Of a DNA stretch of 64,000 nucleotides, positions 21,880 through 32,977 are shown one piece after another. Location of the stretch: positions 150,116,990 to 150,180,989 of the forward strand of contig NC_081553.1 in the NCBI RefSeq assembly GCF_963082655.1, in the 5' to 3' direction. The notes beneath the pieces were generated by a model. The model worked only from the letters and a program-made list of their open reading frames with translations. It was not told the DNA's origin and made no database searches. Source of the DNA: Stomoxys calcitrans. Lineage: Eukaryota; Arthropoda; Insecta; Diptera; Muscidae. Made by a program: the position numbers and the translations under genes. The first letter of the stretch is position 1. Every line of letters begins with the position of its first letter.

Positions 21880-22433
21880 TTGTCACACAATTGATACTTC
21901 CTGACGATTCCTGCAGCCGGACCTTTCACCTTCAGACGAAGATGATAAAGCTTCTGGACAGGAGATAGTCTGGGGTGGTTAATGTATACAGCGGTAAATA
22001 TGTCACGGAATGAGGGCCATTCCTCATACCCGCCTTGGAAATCCTGAGTATCACAAGGTGGGACCTTGATACAGCTGAATCCCGAGGGGGATTCAGAATC
22101 CTTAGAGGGTATCCGAGCAGGCGATTCAGCCGGAGCTGGTAAAAAGATTCTCTGTAGGTCCATCATTTTGGCCTTGCATGAGTGAAAACTGGATGTGCAG
22201 ACCCTGTACTTCTCCTTAGCCGAGGCCTGGAATTCATCGGACAACTTCTCGTCCTTCGTCGTGAAAATCCTTCTATAAGATGCCTGAACATTCGCCCATC
22301 GTTCCTGTAAATCCTGCAACGCAACTATCAAGGATGTATCCGTGTGGTCCGCATCCGGTGTATTATCGAAATCCGCACAATACATGACCAGATCGTCAGA
22401 GTCGAATATAAAATCACCCTGCAAATTCGCCAT
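21807..22433 (-). pseudogene. BEL gag N-terminus, frame broken by an 11-bp duplication
   Basis: The likely start is the Met at 22433 (MANLQGDFIF) rather than the upstream Met at 22487, whose leader peptide lacks similarity. The region holds the BEL gag helical segment (LQDLQERWANVQASY) and the GGYEEWPSFRDIFTAVYINH motif characteristic of the DUF1759 gag domain. The frame breaks at about 21880-21900, where TCACACAATTG is present twice in tandem. The extra 11 bases shift gag out of frame from the part at 20269-21879. Confidence 0.85.
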
Positions 22434-23180
22434 TTCAGATCTCAAAGACGTAAAAAAGCACCAAACCAATCCCAGATCCAGGAGCACCTCTTATTGCCTT
22501 GATGATAAAATAGAGAACAAATCCCGTGTCCTGATACTGCGCAGAGGAGTCGAAAAAAGTGTACAAGGGATAGGGACCTAAAGTCGTGTGCTATGAAAGG
22601 GGGAAAAAATTAACCTTAACAAGTCGCCTGGAGCGTCGAGGGCCTACACGCAGCTTCCTGATGTCCTGCCTCGATCCGCTGAGGACGACACAAACAGTCA
22701 ATACAACTCTGGGCCTAACCAGGGGTTATGATCTTCAAAAGCGATCAACAATCCAGTAAATATCACGGTGTGATAATATATACAGTGTCCAACTCAGAAG
22801 TTCGTAGAAAAGCCAATTCTAACCCTGGCCTGTTCGACATAAATCATAGGTAGGGTTACCTTATAATCGGGGGATGCCAACTCTGTACCGACAGATAAAG
22901 GTATGTTACATCTAGAGAAATCCTCAGCGCGAGGAAGAAAGATAGAAAAATAAACGAAATCGAGTGTGAGTAAGTTACGATTAATGTAGACAAATCCTCC
23001 TTGGTGATTTCCCAATCGGACTAAAGCCTCAGTCCTTTGTTCGTTTCCCCAAATTGACTGCACAAGATATCCCAAAGGCACGAAAGTGGAATGATAATGC
23101 AAATCCAAGTAGTGGCAAACAGTTAAAAAAAACGAGTTTCTTATATTTCAAACATCGATCTAATTTGCTTTATTTGTAGA

Positions 23181-23420
23181 ATGTTTATTACTTTCATTCT
23201 TGATGAAACGTATAAATTCTTGTAGAGGTGATCATATAGAGATATATGTGAAGAGAAATTATATAGTGATATATGTATAGGTAAACTTTGGTATAACGAG
23301 TATTTTAAATATGAGTCAATTTGTTTCAATATACAATGTTTATAACCTTCATTGTTGATGAAACAATCTAATAAATTCGTGTAGAGATAAACCATATAGA
23401 GATATATGTATACATGTAGG
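23181..23420. repeat. Diverged tandem duplication, about 155 bp, in BEL leader
   Basis: ATGTTTATTACTTTCATTC at 23181 and ATGTTTATAACCTTCATTG at 23336 mark two units. Each is followed by GATGAAAC, a TGTAGAG element and CATATAGAGATATATG. Confidence 0.7.
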
Positions 23421-23939
23421 GAAAACTTGGTGAATGGCAAAAAAAAATAGGTTTGAGATCAATATTTCACCTCATTTTCCCTCTGAATATCGTCTAATTG
23501 GGATTGCGACGACTTTTCGCAATAAGAAGTGTATCCAATGGCTCATCATATGCACTATGTCGGGCATAGGTAATGTAATCTACATTAGATCATATTCCAA
23601 AATTGTTTTTTTTTTTTTCAGAGATAACATAAGTAAGGCGGCACTAGTCTTAAATGTGTCAGATATGTCGCCGGGACCAATATTTGATTCGCGAAATAGG
23701 AATCTCAATTTGATAGTTCTCAAATTCGTAGCATAGCTTAGGGCGCTTGACCGAAAACGTGACAGTATTAATTGTGGCTTGTATTGACCACCGTGAGTGT
23801 TAATGTGGAACACAATGGAATAATAAAGAGAAACAAAAAATGTGACTTACATTATTTCGTTGGGTGGAGTTACCCGGTCTCGTGCGGTGAAATTCTCCGA
23901 TATGTGTAGCAAAGAATTAGTTGGTGGTATTCACGATCT

Positions 23940-24490
23940 CCGCTGGGCACTGGAAGATGTCGCTGGTAACCGAGCGATTTCTTGTAGATAGCGATGTGCC
24001 AAACTACGCGATGAAAGTAGGCTTAGCTGATGAGATGGTGGCTTCTCGCCGCAAACACGTGTGAGACGGCACTTGTGGACTCTGGTGTCAGCTTCACGGT
24101 GAATGGCAGATGTGCATTCCGATTGATTCAAAGTAATGAAAAAACGCTCGTGGTGGATGCGTTATTTCTGGTAGATACTGATGGAGCACACCATGCGATC
24201 AAATTAGGTGGAGATGGTTTGTCATCAAAGGCGCGATTGGTGTCAACTTTCACGGTGAATGAGAAATGTGTAGCTAAGGCGATTCGAGTTGGTTCACTAG
24301 GTTGCTAGCCACCGATAGATGTCGCAGGTGACAATTTGTTTCTGTATATAAAGATGAGGCGAACTATGCGACGAAAGTAGGCTTGGCAGTTGAGATAGCT
24401 TCTCGCCTCAGATTGGCGGTGAATGCTGGCTTCATGTGAGGGAATGACTATAATGACAGGAGCTTCGGTTGTCGCTGGCTTCACAGATAA
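23940..24490. repeat. Degenerate repeats in BEL leader
   Basis: The motif GTGTCA(G/A)CTTTCACGGTGAATG recurs at about 24085 and 24240 (155 bp apart), with a weaker form near 24412. A companion motif (GCGATGAAAGTAGGCTT-like) recurs at about 24010, 24196 and 24368. Units are strongly diverged. Confidence 0.55.
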
Positions 24491-25544
24491 GAACACGTCC
24501 CTCAGTATGGTGACACGGTTTTAAATGAGAATCCACAGAACTATCTTTCAGTCACTGGATTAAATGTGTACAACGCTCTTAGTAGAGGGAGCTGGCTACC
24601 AATACTGTCGGGTTTGTGTGGCCGGAGGATACTGTTGCGTTGATAGCTTCTTTCCAAGGGCAAGTTTAATTTTTCTTAGTTCTGTTGACATCAATTTTGC
24701 TGCAGTCAGAGTACCCTTTGAGTTAGTGTTGACTTTCCGTGTTTGAGTAGGCTGCAAGCGTTGAGGCACCTATTAACCTCGTATTCGTCCGCGAGTTTTC
24801 CCAGTGTCGATTGGTGGGTAGTACTGAAAGTCAACGAATATCTGAAGAAGGGCACGCTATGACCGCGCTTTTTTAATGAGGTGCGGGGAGCACTAGCAAT
24901 AAACCTCCGAATACGGATAAGGTGTTGTGAAGCACGTTAAGCAGAAAATTTCCTTGCACGGTACTTATGGTCACGTTTTCTTCACCATAACCTGAAATTG
25001 GTAAACTTAGTATGGGACATAATACTAATACAAAAAAAGGCAAAATGCGTTTTCCGCCAGTTTTCTCGTACAATCAATATACGGATACGTTTACAAACTT
25101 TCCCCTTTCTGTAAGAATTATTTTGTCGAATTGCTTTTTCCTTCTGGCAATTATGCTGTTGCAAACAATCAAAGCAAATAAATATAACCATGCATAAGAG
25201 CCAAAACCAATACCACGAGAGAATTTTGTGCGTTTGCGGGATGGTGACTGTTTCCACTACTTTCCCGTCACTAGACACGATTTAAGCAATTCCAAGCAAA
25301 TTAAAACCACGCGGCGAACGTTGTTGGGTCTTTTTTTTGCTTTTTCCCTAATTATTGCTATACTCATACAACCGTAGGTACCAACATTGACATGTTGAGA
25401 AACAGAGTAACCATTTACAATAGTGAAAAAGGTGGTGCCACCAGAAATAAGATGTGAACGATTACTTCGAGCTTTTGACAAATTGGAGATTTATTGCACC
25501 AATGTTTTTTGCTTGTGGACTGTATTTTTAAAGAGGATGGCCAA

Positions 25545-25562
25545 GGTAGGGTCGAAGGGCCA
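25545..25562 (-). promoter_or_regulatory. Putative BEL primer-binding site
   Basis: Directly inside the 5' LTR the minus strand reads TGGCCCTTCGACCCTACC. It begins with TGG as primer-binding sites do. I could not assign the tRNA. Confidence 0.4.
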
Positions 25563-26085
25563 TATTTAATCTTATACTGTTTTGAACTAAGGCTCTTAAA
25601 CGATGCTTGTTGAATATAATTGAGAACTCAGGTTCCGTTGATGTGAATTGGATTTGGTGAAATTCAGGTTCACTTCTTGAAACTTTTCCGTTCCGGTATA
25701 CTTACAGAAGCTGGGTAGTAGTGGAAACAAAACAACAAAATGTGGAATTCTTCTTCATGAGCGGTTTTATTTTCTTGTGAGATGTCTAGTCGATGACGGT
25801 TGCTAACCAAAAAAGAAAGAAACTCGGCTCGTAGCTCGCAGGCTACCTCCATATTCCAAAGAAGTGTTGTCACTCATCATTACTAGTACCGGTTTCTTAT
25901 TTAATCAATTCCAATCTATCTTTTAATCCATTACATTGGAACATACTAATCTATTACTCATTAACGGTTTCTTACGATTAATCATAGTTCAAATACTTCA
26001 TTGAGATCTTAATATAAATTCAAAATTGTTGGGATAAGTCTATTCAACAACAAACGATGTGGCTGGAAGGTCAGTCCATTCAACA
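25563..26085 (-). repeat. BEL 5' LTR (523 bp)
   Basis: It matches 16002-16525 with about four substitutions (for example AAACTC/AAATTC, GTAGAA/GTGGAA, GTTAAC/GCTAAC, TTGCCA/TTGTCA) and one missing C. On the minus strand this LTR would drive transcription towards lower coordinates. Confidence 0.9.
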
Positions 26086-26090
26086 CCTTT
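26086..26090. repeat. BEL target-site duplication, right (CCTTT)
   Basis: This copy of CCTTT follows the right LTR and matches 15997-16001. Confidence 0.8.
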
Positions 26091-26813
26091 TAAAGACATA
26101 ATTAAACAAACAAATATTTCTATACACACAATTTCAAGGACATTTTTGAAACCAATATTTCAAAGGAAATTTTTAATTTTTGCTTGTTTCTCTTTCGAGA
26201 CGAGCTCAATGATTGGAGATGGGACGCGTTTCGTCTTTGGTTAGAAGACTTTTCAACCATTTTAGGTGAGATGGTTACAAGGGCCGTGCGTTGGTATGTT
26301 GTATTTGAATCATATTAATTGCGAAAACGCATCTATGATACAATTACCGCATTGACCAAGCTCGACAACCCTGCTTATTAGCTGTACTTTTTCCAATGCA
26401 TTTATTTTCGTGTAATGGCAAACATTCTGTCTGTGGTAAATTACACTTATTCCGTATCACACATGATTTTGTTCATCTGTCGGAAGTTGTATTGATGGCT
26501 TCGAACGCTATGATAACGGCAATGGTTCTCGCTGTTGCTTTCTTCTGGGTGTACAAACAAATGCATTAAGTTATAATTGTACCTTGTACCATAGGGGTGG
26601 TGTAGGGTATAAAAATGGTTAAAAAAGCATTCGCAATACTCTTTGTTGAAAAAACATAATTTTTTCTTCTTTTAGGTATGACATATGTCGGTGCGATTTA
26701 AGTGAAACTTGATCAAGATATGTCTACTTATACTATTCCTAAATGTTAACATAACTTGAAAAACATCTCGAGTTTTCAAAACCTAAAGCCTTCATCCCCC
26801 ATTCGGGCCTATC
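26091..26813. other. Spacer with a repeat end near 26545-26620
   Basis: Mostly unrecognised. At about 26545-26620 a segment with GTACAAACAAATGCATTAAG and GGGGTGGTGTAGGGTATA matches the right end of the insert at 49393-49815, so it is the end of a dispersed repeat. Confidence 0.5.
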
Positions 26814-27110
26814 TTTTTATACCCTCCACCATAGGATGGGGGTATACTAATTTCGTCATTCTATTTGTAACACCTCAAAATATGCGTCTCAAACCCCATA
26901 AAGTATATATATTCTTGATCGTCATGACATTTTAAGTTATCTGGCCATGTACGTCCGTCTGTAATCGAAAGCACGCTAGCCGCTTGAAAATTTTCACAAA
27001 TAGATTTTATTAATGTAGGTCGCTTGGGATTGTAAATGGGCCAAATCGGTCGATGTTTTGATATAGCTACCATATAAACCGATCTTGGGTCTTGACTTCT
27101 TGAGCCTCTA
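26814..27110 (-). mobile_element. Mini-me-like element 3' fragment
   Basis: This is the inverted copy of the right end of the element at 10895-12051: TATACCCTCCACCATAGG, then TTCTTGATCGTCATGACAT, a short CCGTC remnant and part of the last 153-bp unit (GACTTCTTGAGCC). It is truncated at 27110. Confidence 0.75.
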
Positions 27111-27129
27111 AAAAAAAATAAAAAATAAC

Positions 27130-28945
27130 CAAACCAATCAACAATTGTCCAAAACAAATTTAGCTTTGAACGTATTTTAAATAATTATAATGAATAATCA
27201 AATATAAATGTGTGTGTAAAATTTCATAAAAAACGGTTGAGATTTAGATATAGTTCCCATATATATCTTTTATCCGATATGGAGTTTTAAAGCTGTAGAA
27301 GCCACTATTTTGGTCCGATCTTTACAAAATTTAGCTTGAGGTGTTTTATTAGACACCTTCATGTGTGTGTGTAAAATTTCATAAAAATTGGTTGAGATTT
27401 AGATATAGCTCTTATATATACCTTTCGTCCGATATGGCCTTTTAAGGCTGTAGAAACCACAATTTTGGTCCGATCTTTACAAAATTTGACATGGCGTGTT
27501 TTATTCAACGTCTTCAGGTGTGTGCAAAATCGGTTGAGATAAAGATATAGCTCTCATATATATCTTTCATCCGGTATGGAGTTTTAAGGCTGTAGAAGCC
27601 ACAATCTTTTATCCCATATGGAGTTTTAAGGCTGTAGAAGCCACAATTTTGGTCCGATCTTTACAAAATTTGACATAGGGTGTTTTATTTGACGTCTTCA
27701 TATATGTGCAAAATTTTGTCAAAATCGGTTGAGATTTAGATATAGCTCTCATATATATCTTTTATCCCATATAGAGTTTTAAGGCTGTAGAAGCCACAAT
27801 TTTGGTTCGATCTTTACAAAATTTTACATGAGGTGTTTTATTTGACGTCTTCATGTGTATGCAAAATTTAATAAAAAGCGGTAGAGTTTTAGATAGAGCT
27901 GTCATATATATCTTTCATCCGATATGGAGTTTTAAGGCTGTAGAAGCCACAATTTTGGTCCGATCTTTACAAAATTTGACAAGAGGTGTTTTATTTGACG
28001 ACTTCATGTGTATGCAAAATTTCATAAAAATCGGTTGAGATTTAGATATAACTCTCGTATATATCTTTCATCCGATATAGCCTTTTAAGGTTGTAGAGGC
28101 CACAATTTGATCCGATCTTTACAAAATTTGACATAGGGTGTTTTATTCAACGTCCCCATATATGTACAATATAACGTCAAAATCGGTTAAGATGTAGATA
28201 TAGCTCCCATATATATCTTTCATCCGATATGGAGTTTTAAGGCTGTAGGAGCCACCATTTTAGATCTTTACAAAATTTGACATGAGGTGTTTTATTTGAC
28301 GTCTTCATATGTGTGCAAAATTTTGTCAAAATCGGTTGAGATTTAGATATAGCTCTCATATATATCTTTTATCCCATATGGAGTTTTAAGGCTGTAGAAG
28401 CCACAATTTTGGTTCGATCTTTACAAAATTTTACATGAGGTGTTTTATTTGACGTCTTCATGTGTATGCAAAATTTAATAAAAAGCGGTACAGATTTAGA
28501 TAGAGCTGATATATATATCTTTCATCCGATATGGAGTTTTAAGGCTGTAGAAGCCACAATTTTGGTCCGATCTTTACAAAATTTGACAAGAGGTGTTTTA
28601 TTTGACGACTTCATGTGTGTGCAAAATTTCATAAAAATCGGTTGAGATTTAGATATAACTCTCGTATATATCTTTCATCCGATATGGCTGTAGAAGCCAC
28701 AATTTGGGTCCGATCTTTACGAAATATTTCATGAGGTGGTTTATTTGACGTCTTCATGTGTGTGCAAATTTCATAAAAATCGGTTGAGGTTTAGATATAG
28801 CTCTCATATATATCTTTCATCCAATATGGAGTTTTAAGGCTGTAGAAGCCACAATTTTGGTCCGATCTTTACAAAATTTGACATGGGTTGTTTCATTCAA
28901 CGTCCCCATATGTGCGCAAAATTTCTTAACAATCGGTTAAGATTT
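27130..28945 (+). repeat. Tandem array family B, about 153-bp unit, part 1
   Basis: The marker CCGATCTTTACAAAATTTGAC recurs at about 27316, 27471, 27655, 27808, 27961, 28113, 28415, 28568, 28711 and 28863. Most spacings are 152-155 bp. Each unit contains CGGTTGAGATTTAGATATAGC, ATATATCTTTCATCCGATATGG and GGCTGTAGAAGCCACAATTT. A block of about 607 bp is duplicated (near 27700-28080 and 28310-28690). Short identical ORFs arise from the repeats and are not genes. Confidence 0.9.
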
Positions 28946-29466
28946 ATAATTCTCGGCCTAGCGACAAAAATGAGAATTTTTGTTTTTTTTGTCAATATAC
29001 TGGCTAAAAATATATATTAGGTCTTTTCAAAAGACCTTATTTTACCAATAAAAAAAATTAATTTGGCATAGAGCTCTTATATTCCAGTAATCGGCCTCTT
29101 GTGGGGCCCCTACGGCCTAGCGACAAAAAAAGGTATATTTGGTTTTTTTCTGTGTCCATATGCGTGCAAAAAATGTATATTACATCTTTTCACAAGACCT
29201 TATTTTACCAATAAAAAATAAATTATGCATAGATCTCTTACACTAAGCTCTTATATGCCGGCTATCGGCCTGTTGTGGGGTCTTTAAGTCCTATCGAAAA
29301 AATTAGTATTTTTGGATTTTTCTTGCGACCAAATACTTGCTAAAAATGCATATTAGGTCTTTTCACAAGACCTTATTTCGCCATTAAAAAATTAATTCTA
29401 TATAGAGCTCTTACACACAACTTTTATACCCAAGACATCACCTTGGTGTAGAGCTCCAATAAAACT
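28946..29466 (+). repeat. Tandem array family C, part 1
   Basis: Units carry CGGCCTAGCGACAAAAA, GGTCTTTTCACAAGACCTTATTTTACC and GAGCTCTTA-type motifs, at about 160-175 bp spacing (28955, 29114, 29288). AGGTCTTTTCACAAGACCT is an inverted repeat inside each unit. Confidence 0.85.
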
Positions 29467-31178
29467 CCAATCAAAATCGGTTGAGACTTAGATATAGCTC
29501 TCATATATATCTTTCATCCGATAAGGCTTTTTAAGGCTGTAGAAGGCACAATTTTGGTTCGATCTGAACGGTTCAGATTTAGATATAGCTCTCATATATA
29601 TTTTTCATCCGATATGGAGTTTTAAGGCTGTAGGAGCCACAATTTTGGTCCGATCTTTACAAAATTTGGCATGAGGTGTTTTATTAAATGTCCCTATATT
29701 TTTGCAATATTTCGTCAAAATCGGTTGAGATTTAGATATAGCTCACATATATATCTTTCATACGATATGGCCTTTTAAGGCTGTAGAAGCCACAATTTTG
29801 GTCCGATTTTTACAAAATTTGGCTTGAGGTGGTTTATTCAACGTCTTCATATGTGTGCAAAATTTCATAAAAAACGGTTGAGATTTAGATATAGCTCTCA
29901 TAAAGATCTTTCATCCGATATGGAGTTTTAAGGCTGTAGAAGCCACAATTTTGGTCCGATCTTTACAAAATTTGACATGGGGTGTTTTATTCAACGTCCC
30001 CATATATGTGCAAAATTTTATTTAACGGCCCCATATGTGTGCAAAATTTCTTAACAATCGGTTAAGATTTAGATATAGCTCCCATATATATCTTTCAGCC
30101 GATATGGAGTTTTAAGGCTGTAGAAGCCACAATTTTGGTCCGATCTTTACAAAATTTGGCATGAGGTGTTTTATTTGACGTCCCCATCTGCGTGCAATAT
30201 TTCGTCGAAATCGGTTATCGGTTGACATTAGTATATGGCTCCCATATATATCCTTCATCCGATATGGAGTCCGATCTTTACAAAATTTTGTGAGGTGTTT
30301 TATTTGACGTCTTCATGTGTGTGCAAAATTTCATACAAATCGGTAGAGATTTACATATACCTCCCATAAATATCATTCATCGGATTTGGATTTAAGAGGC
30401 TGTAGTAGGCACTATTTTGACCCAATTTCTACAAAATTTAGCGTGAGTTGTTTTATTTAAAGTCCCAATGCGAGTACAAAATTTCTTATACATCGTTGTG
30501 GATGAAGACAAAGCTCCCATATATATCTCTTGTCCGATATGGTCTTTTAAGGCTATAGAAGCCACTATTTTAGTCCGATCTTAACAAGTTGTAGTACGTG
30601 GTTTTTAATTTGACGTTTTAATCGGTGTGCAAAATTTCATACAAATCGGTTTAGATTTAGATATAGGTGTCTCTGATATATCTTTCATCCGAAATAGACT
30701 GTAGCCTGTAGAAACCACAATTTTCGTTCGATTTTGCATGAGACGTTCTATTTCACGTTCCAATACGTGCGCAAAATTTCATTAAATCGCTCCTGATTTA
30801 GATGTAGCTGGAATGTATATATTTTATCCCATATGGACTTTTAAGACAGTAAAAGCCACAATCTTGGTCACATCTCGTCGATATAGGGCGTGATATGTTC
30901 TATGGGACGTCCCAGTATATGTCATCAAAATTGGCACAGCTTGCCATATAACTCCCATATACTCATTAATCCGATATGGCCTTTTAAGGATGTGGAAATC
31001 CAAATTTGTGGTCCTATCGTACGAAAATCTTTCAAGGTTATAATTGATATTTCAATAGGTATCCAAATTAAAGTCTGACTAGATTTCGCGATAAATTCTA
31101 CGTATAACAAGTACTGCATACACTAGGTGGTGTAGGGTATTATATAGTCGGCTCCGCCCGACTTTTGCCTTTCCTTAC
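29467..31178 (+). repeat. Tandem array family B, part 2, with terminal hairpin
   Basis: The same unit as part 1, increasingly diverged to the right. It ends with GGTGGTGTAGGGTATTATAT and a hairpin (AGTCGG 31146-31151 pairs with CCGACT 31158-31163) followed by CTTTCC. This looks like the true right end of the repeat-bearing element. Confidence 0.85.
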
Positions 31179-32525
31179 TGGTTTTGGTTTTTTCTTGTGT
31201 CGAAATACCTTATTTCGCCAATAAAAATTGATTCGGTATAGAGCTCTTACACACAATTCTTATACCCAAGACATCGCCTTGTTGTGGAGCCCCTACGGCC
31301 TAGCGACAAAAATGAGAATTTTTGGTTTTTTTGTGTCGATATACTGGGTAAAAATTTGTATTAGGTCTTTTATAAAGACCTTATTTTACCAATAAAAAAT
31401 AAATTAATTTGGCATAGAGCTCTTACAATGAGCTCTTATATGCCAGTAATCGGCCTCTTGTAGGGCCTCTACGGCCTAGCGGAAAAAAGATTATTTTTGG
31501 TTTTTTTGTGTCCATATACGTGTTAAAAATGTATATTACATCTTTTCACTAGACCTTATTTTACCAATTAAAAAATAAATTCTGCATAGATCTCTTACAC
31601 TGAGCTCTTATATGCCGTCCTGTTGTGGGGTCTTTAAGTCCTATCGAAAAAAATTGTATTTTTGGTTTTTTCCTGCGATTAACTAAAATTGTGTATTAGA
31701 CCAATAAAAAATTAATTCTATATAGGGCTCTTACACACAACTCTTATACCGAAGACATCGCCTTGGTGTGAGGCTTCTAAGGCCTAGCGACAAAAATTTG
31801 TATTTTTGGTTTTTTTTTTTGGTGAACAAATATTTGCTACATATGTATATTAGGTCTTTTCACAAGACCTTATTTTACCAATAAAAAGTAAATTTGGCAT
31901 AGACCTCTTACAATGAGCTCTTATATGAGAGAAACCTGCCTCCTGTGGGGCCCTTATGGCCTAGCGGAAAAAATGAGTATTTTTGGTTTTTTCTTGAGTC
32001 AAAATATATCAAAATATTAGTTCGTTTCACAAGACCTTATTTTACCATTAAAAAACAAATTTTGCATTTTCCCCCTACGACCTAGGGGGGAAAATGAGTA
32101 TTTTTGGTTTTTTTTTTTTGTCCATATACTTCCTAAAAGCGTATATTACGTCTTTTCACAAGACCTTATTTTACCAATAAATGAGGCATAGAGCTCTTAC
32201 AATGAGATTCTTATAAGCCAGAAATCGGCCTCTTGTGGGACCCCTACGGCCTAGCGAAAAAAATTTGTATTTTTGGTTTTTCTTGAGTCAAAATACTTGC
32301 TTAAGTCACAAAACATTATTTTACCAATAAAAAATAAATTTTGCATGTCGGTCTTACACTAAGCTCTTATATGCCAGAAATAGGCTTGTTGTGAGGCCCC
32401 TACGACCTAGCGGACCAAATGAGTATTTTTGATTTTTTCTTGTGTTGGCCCATTGGCCCATATAAAATAAATTTGTAAATGAAGCTCTTATATCCACGAA
32501 ATTGACCGGATGTGGGCTCCTTAAT
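31179..32525 (+). repeat. Tandem array family C, part 2
   Basis: CCTAGCG-type markers recur at about 31297, 31473, 31639, 31781, 31958, 32078, 32248 and 32404. Spacing is irregular (120-177 bp), indicating many small deletions. Confidence 0.85.
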
Positions 32526-32950
32526 TCCCAGCTCACCAAATTATTGTTTTTCACTTTTTTTTAAATCCAAATTATTTTATTTTCTTATGTGTTTATATGT
32601 TTTTTTTAATTACCTCTTTTATTTATTGCCTTTTTCCAATAAATCAGCTATAGCATTAATTTTTATGAAAGTTTCTGGCCAAACAGCCAGTGTACAAAAT
32701 TATTTTTATAACACTTTTCAACAAGACTTTAGGCCAGAACTTTGTCCTCACAGTTAGAGTATTTTTTTTATAACAATTATTTAACTTTCTCTATAAGTAG
32801 TTTAGACACTTTAACTTTCTCTATAAGTAGTTTAGCCAAGACAAGAACGAGACTTTAACTCGGGGACTTTATCTTCACTCCCTTCTCGAAGCGATTATCC
32901 GGGTGGTCAATACCCCAGCGTATGCCATAGGATTCCTCAGCATTACTTGC
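32526..32950. other. Spacer with a 30-bp tandem duplication
   Basis: TTAACTTTCTCTATAAGTAG followed by TTTAG occurs at 32781 and again at 32811. Nothing else was recognised. Confidence 0.6.
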
Positions 32951-32977
32951 TTCTACTCCGTATTAGAAGCAATAAAA

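Larger units (their letters stand above)
22434..25544 (-). other. Long (3.1 kb) BEL leader with unrecognised ORFs and tandem repeats
   Basis: This lies between the 5' LTR/PBS and gag, far longer than the few hundred bases usual in such elements. It holds a 104-residue minus ORF (23108-22794, MDLHYHSTFVPLGYLVQSIW...), an ORF with a membrane-like stretch (25278-24982, WYWFWLLCMVIFICF) and an upstream 74-residue ORF (25481-25257). It also has two sets of diverged tandem repeats. No family was recognised for these ORFs. They could be captured DNA, an older nested element or regulatory leader. Confidence 0.6.
16002..26085 (-). mobile_element. BEL/Pao LTR retrotransposon with both LTRs
   Basis: A complete element of about 10.1 kb lies on the minus strand: 5' LTR 25563-26085, leader, gag, protease, RT/RNase H, integrase, an extra 3' zinc-knuckle ORF, 3' LTR 16002-16525. 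It is flanked by CCTTT duplications. The LTRs differ by about four substitutions and one single-base indel, so insertion was recent. Even so, gag, the gag-pol connection, pol and the 3' ORF are each broken by small lesions, which suggests it was copied in trans or decayed quickly. The order and the LDQGAE protease motif identify BEL/Pao. Confidence 0.9.

Noticed and set aside
22794..23108. BEL leader ORF as a possible endogenous viral capsid-like piece
   Set aside because: The hydrophobic pattern is suggestive, but no specific motif could be named; it is left as unrecognised.
27853..28645. Two nearly identical 61-residue ORFs (27853-28038, 28460-28645)
   Set aside because: They come from the 153-bp array, whose unit length is a multiple of three; the duplication, not coding, explains them.
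27130..32525. Possible CRISPR-like regular repeats
   Set aside because: Units are long (about 140-177 bp), diverged, without unique spacers, and the sequence is eukaryotic.
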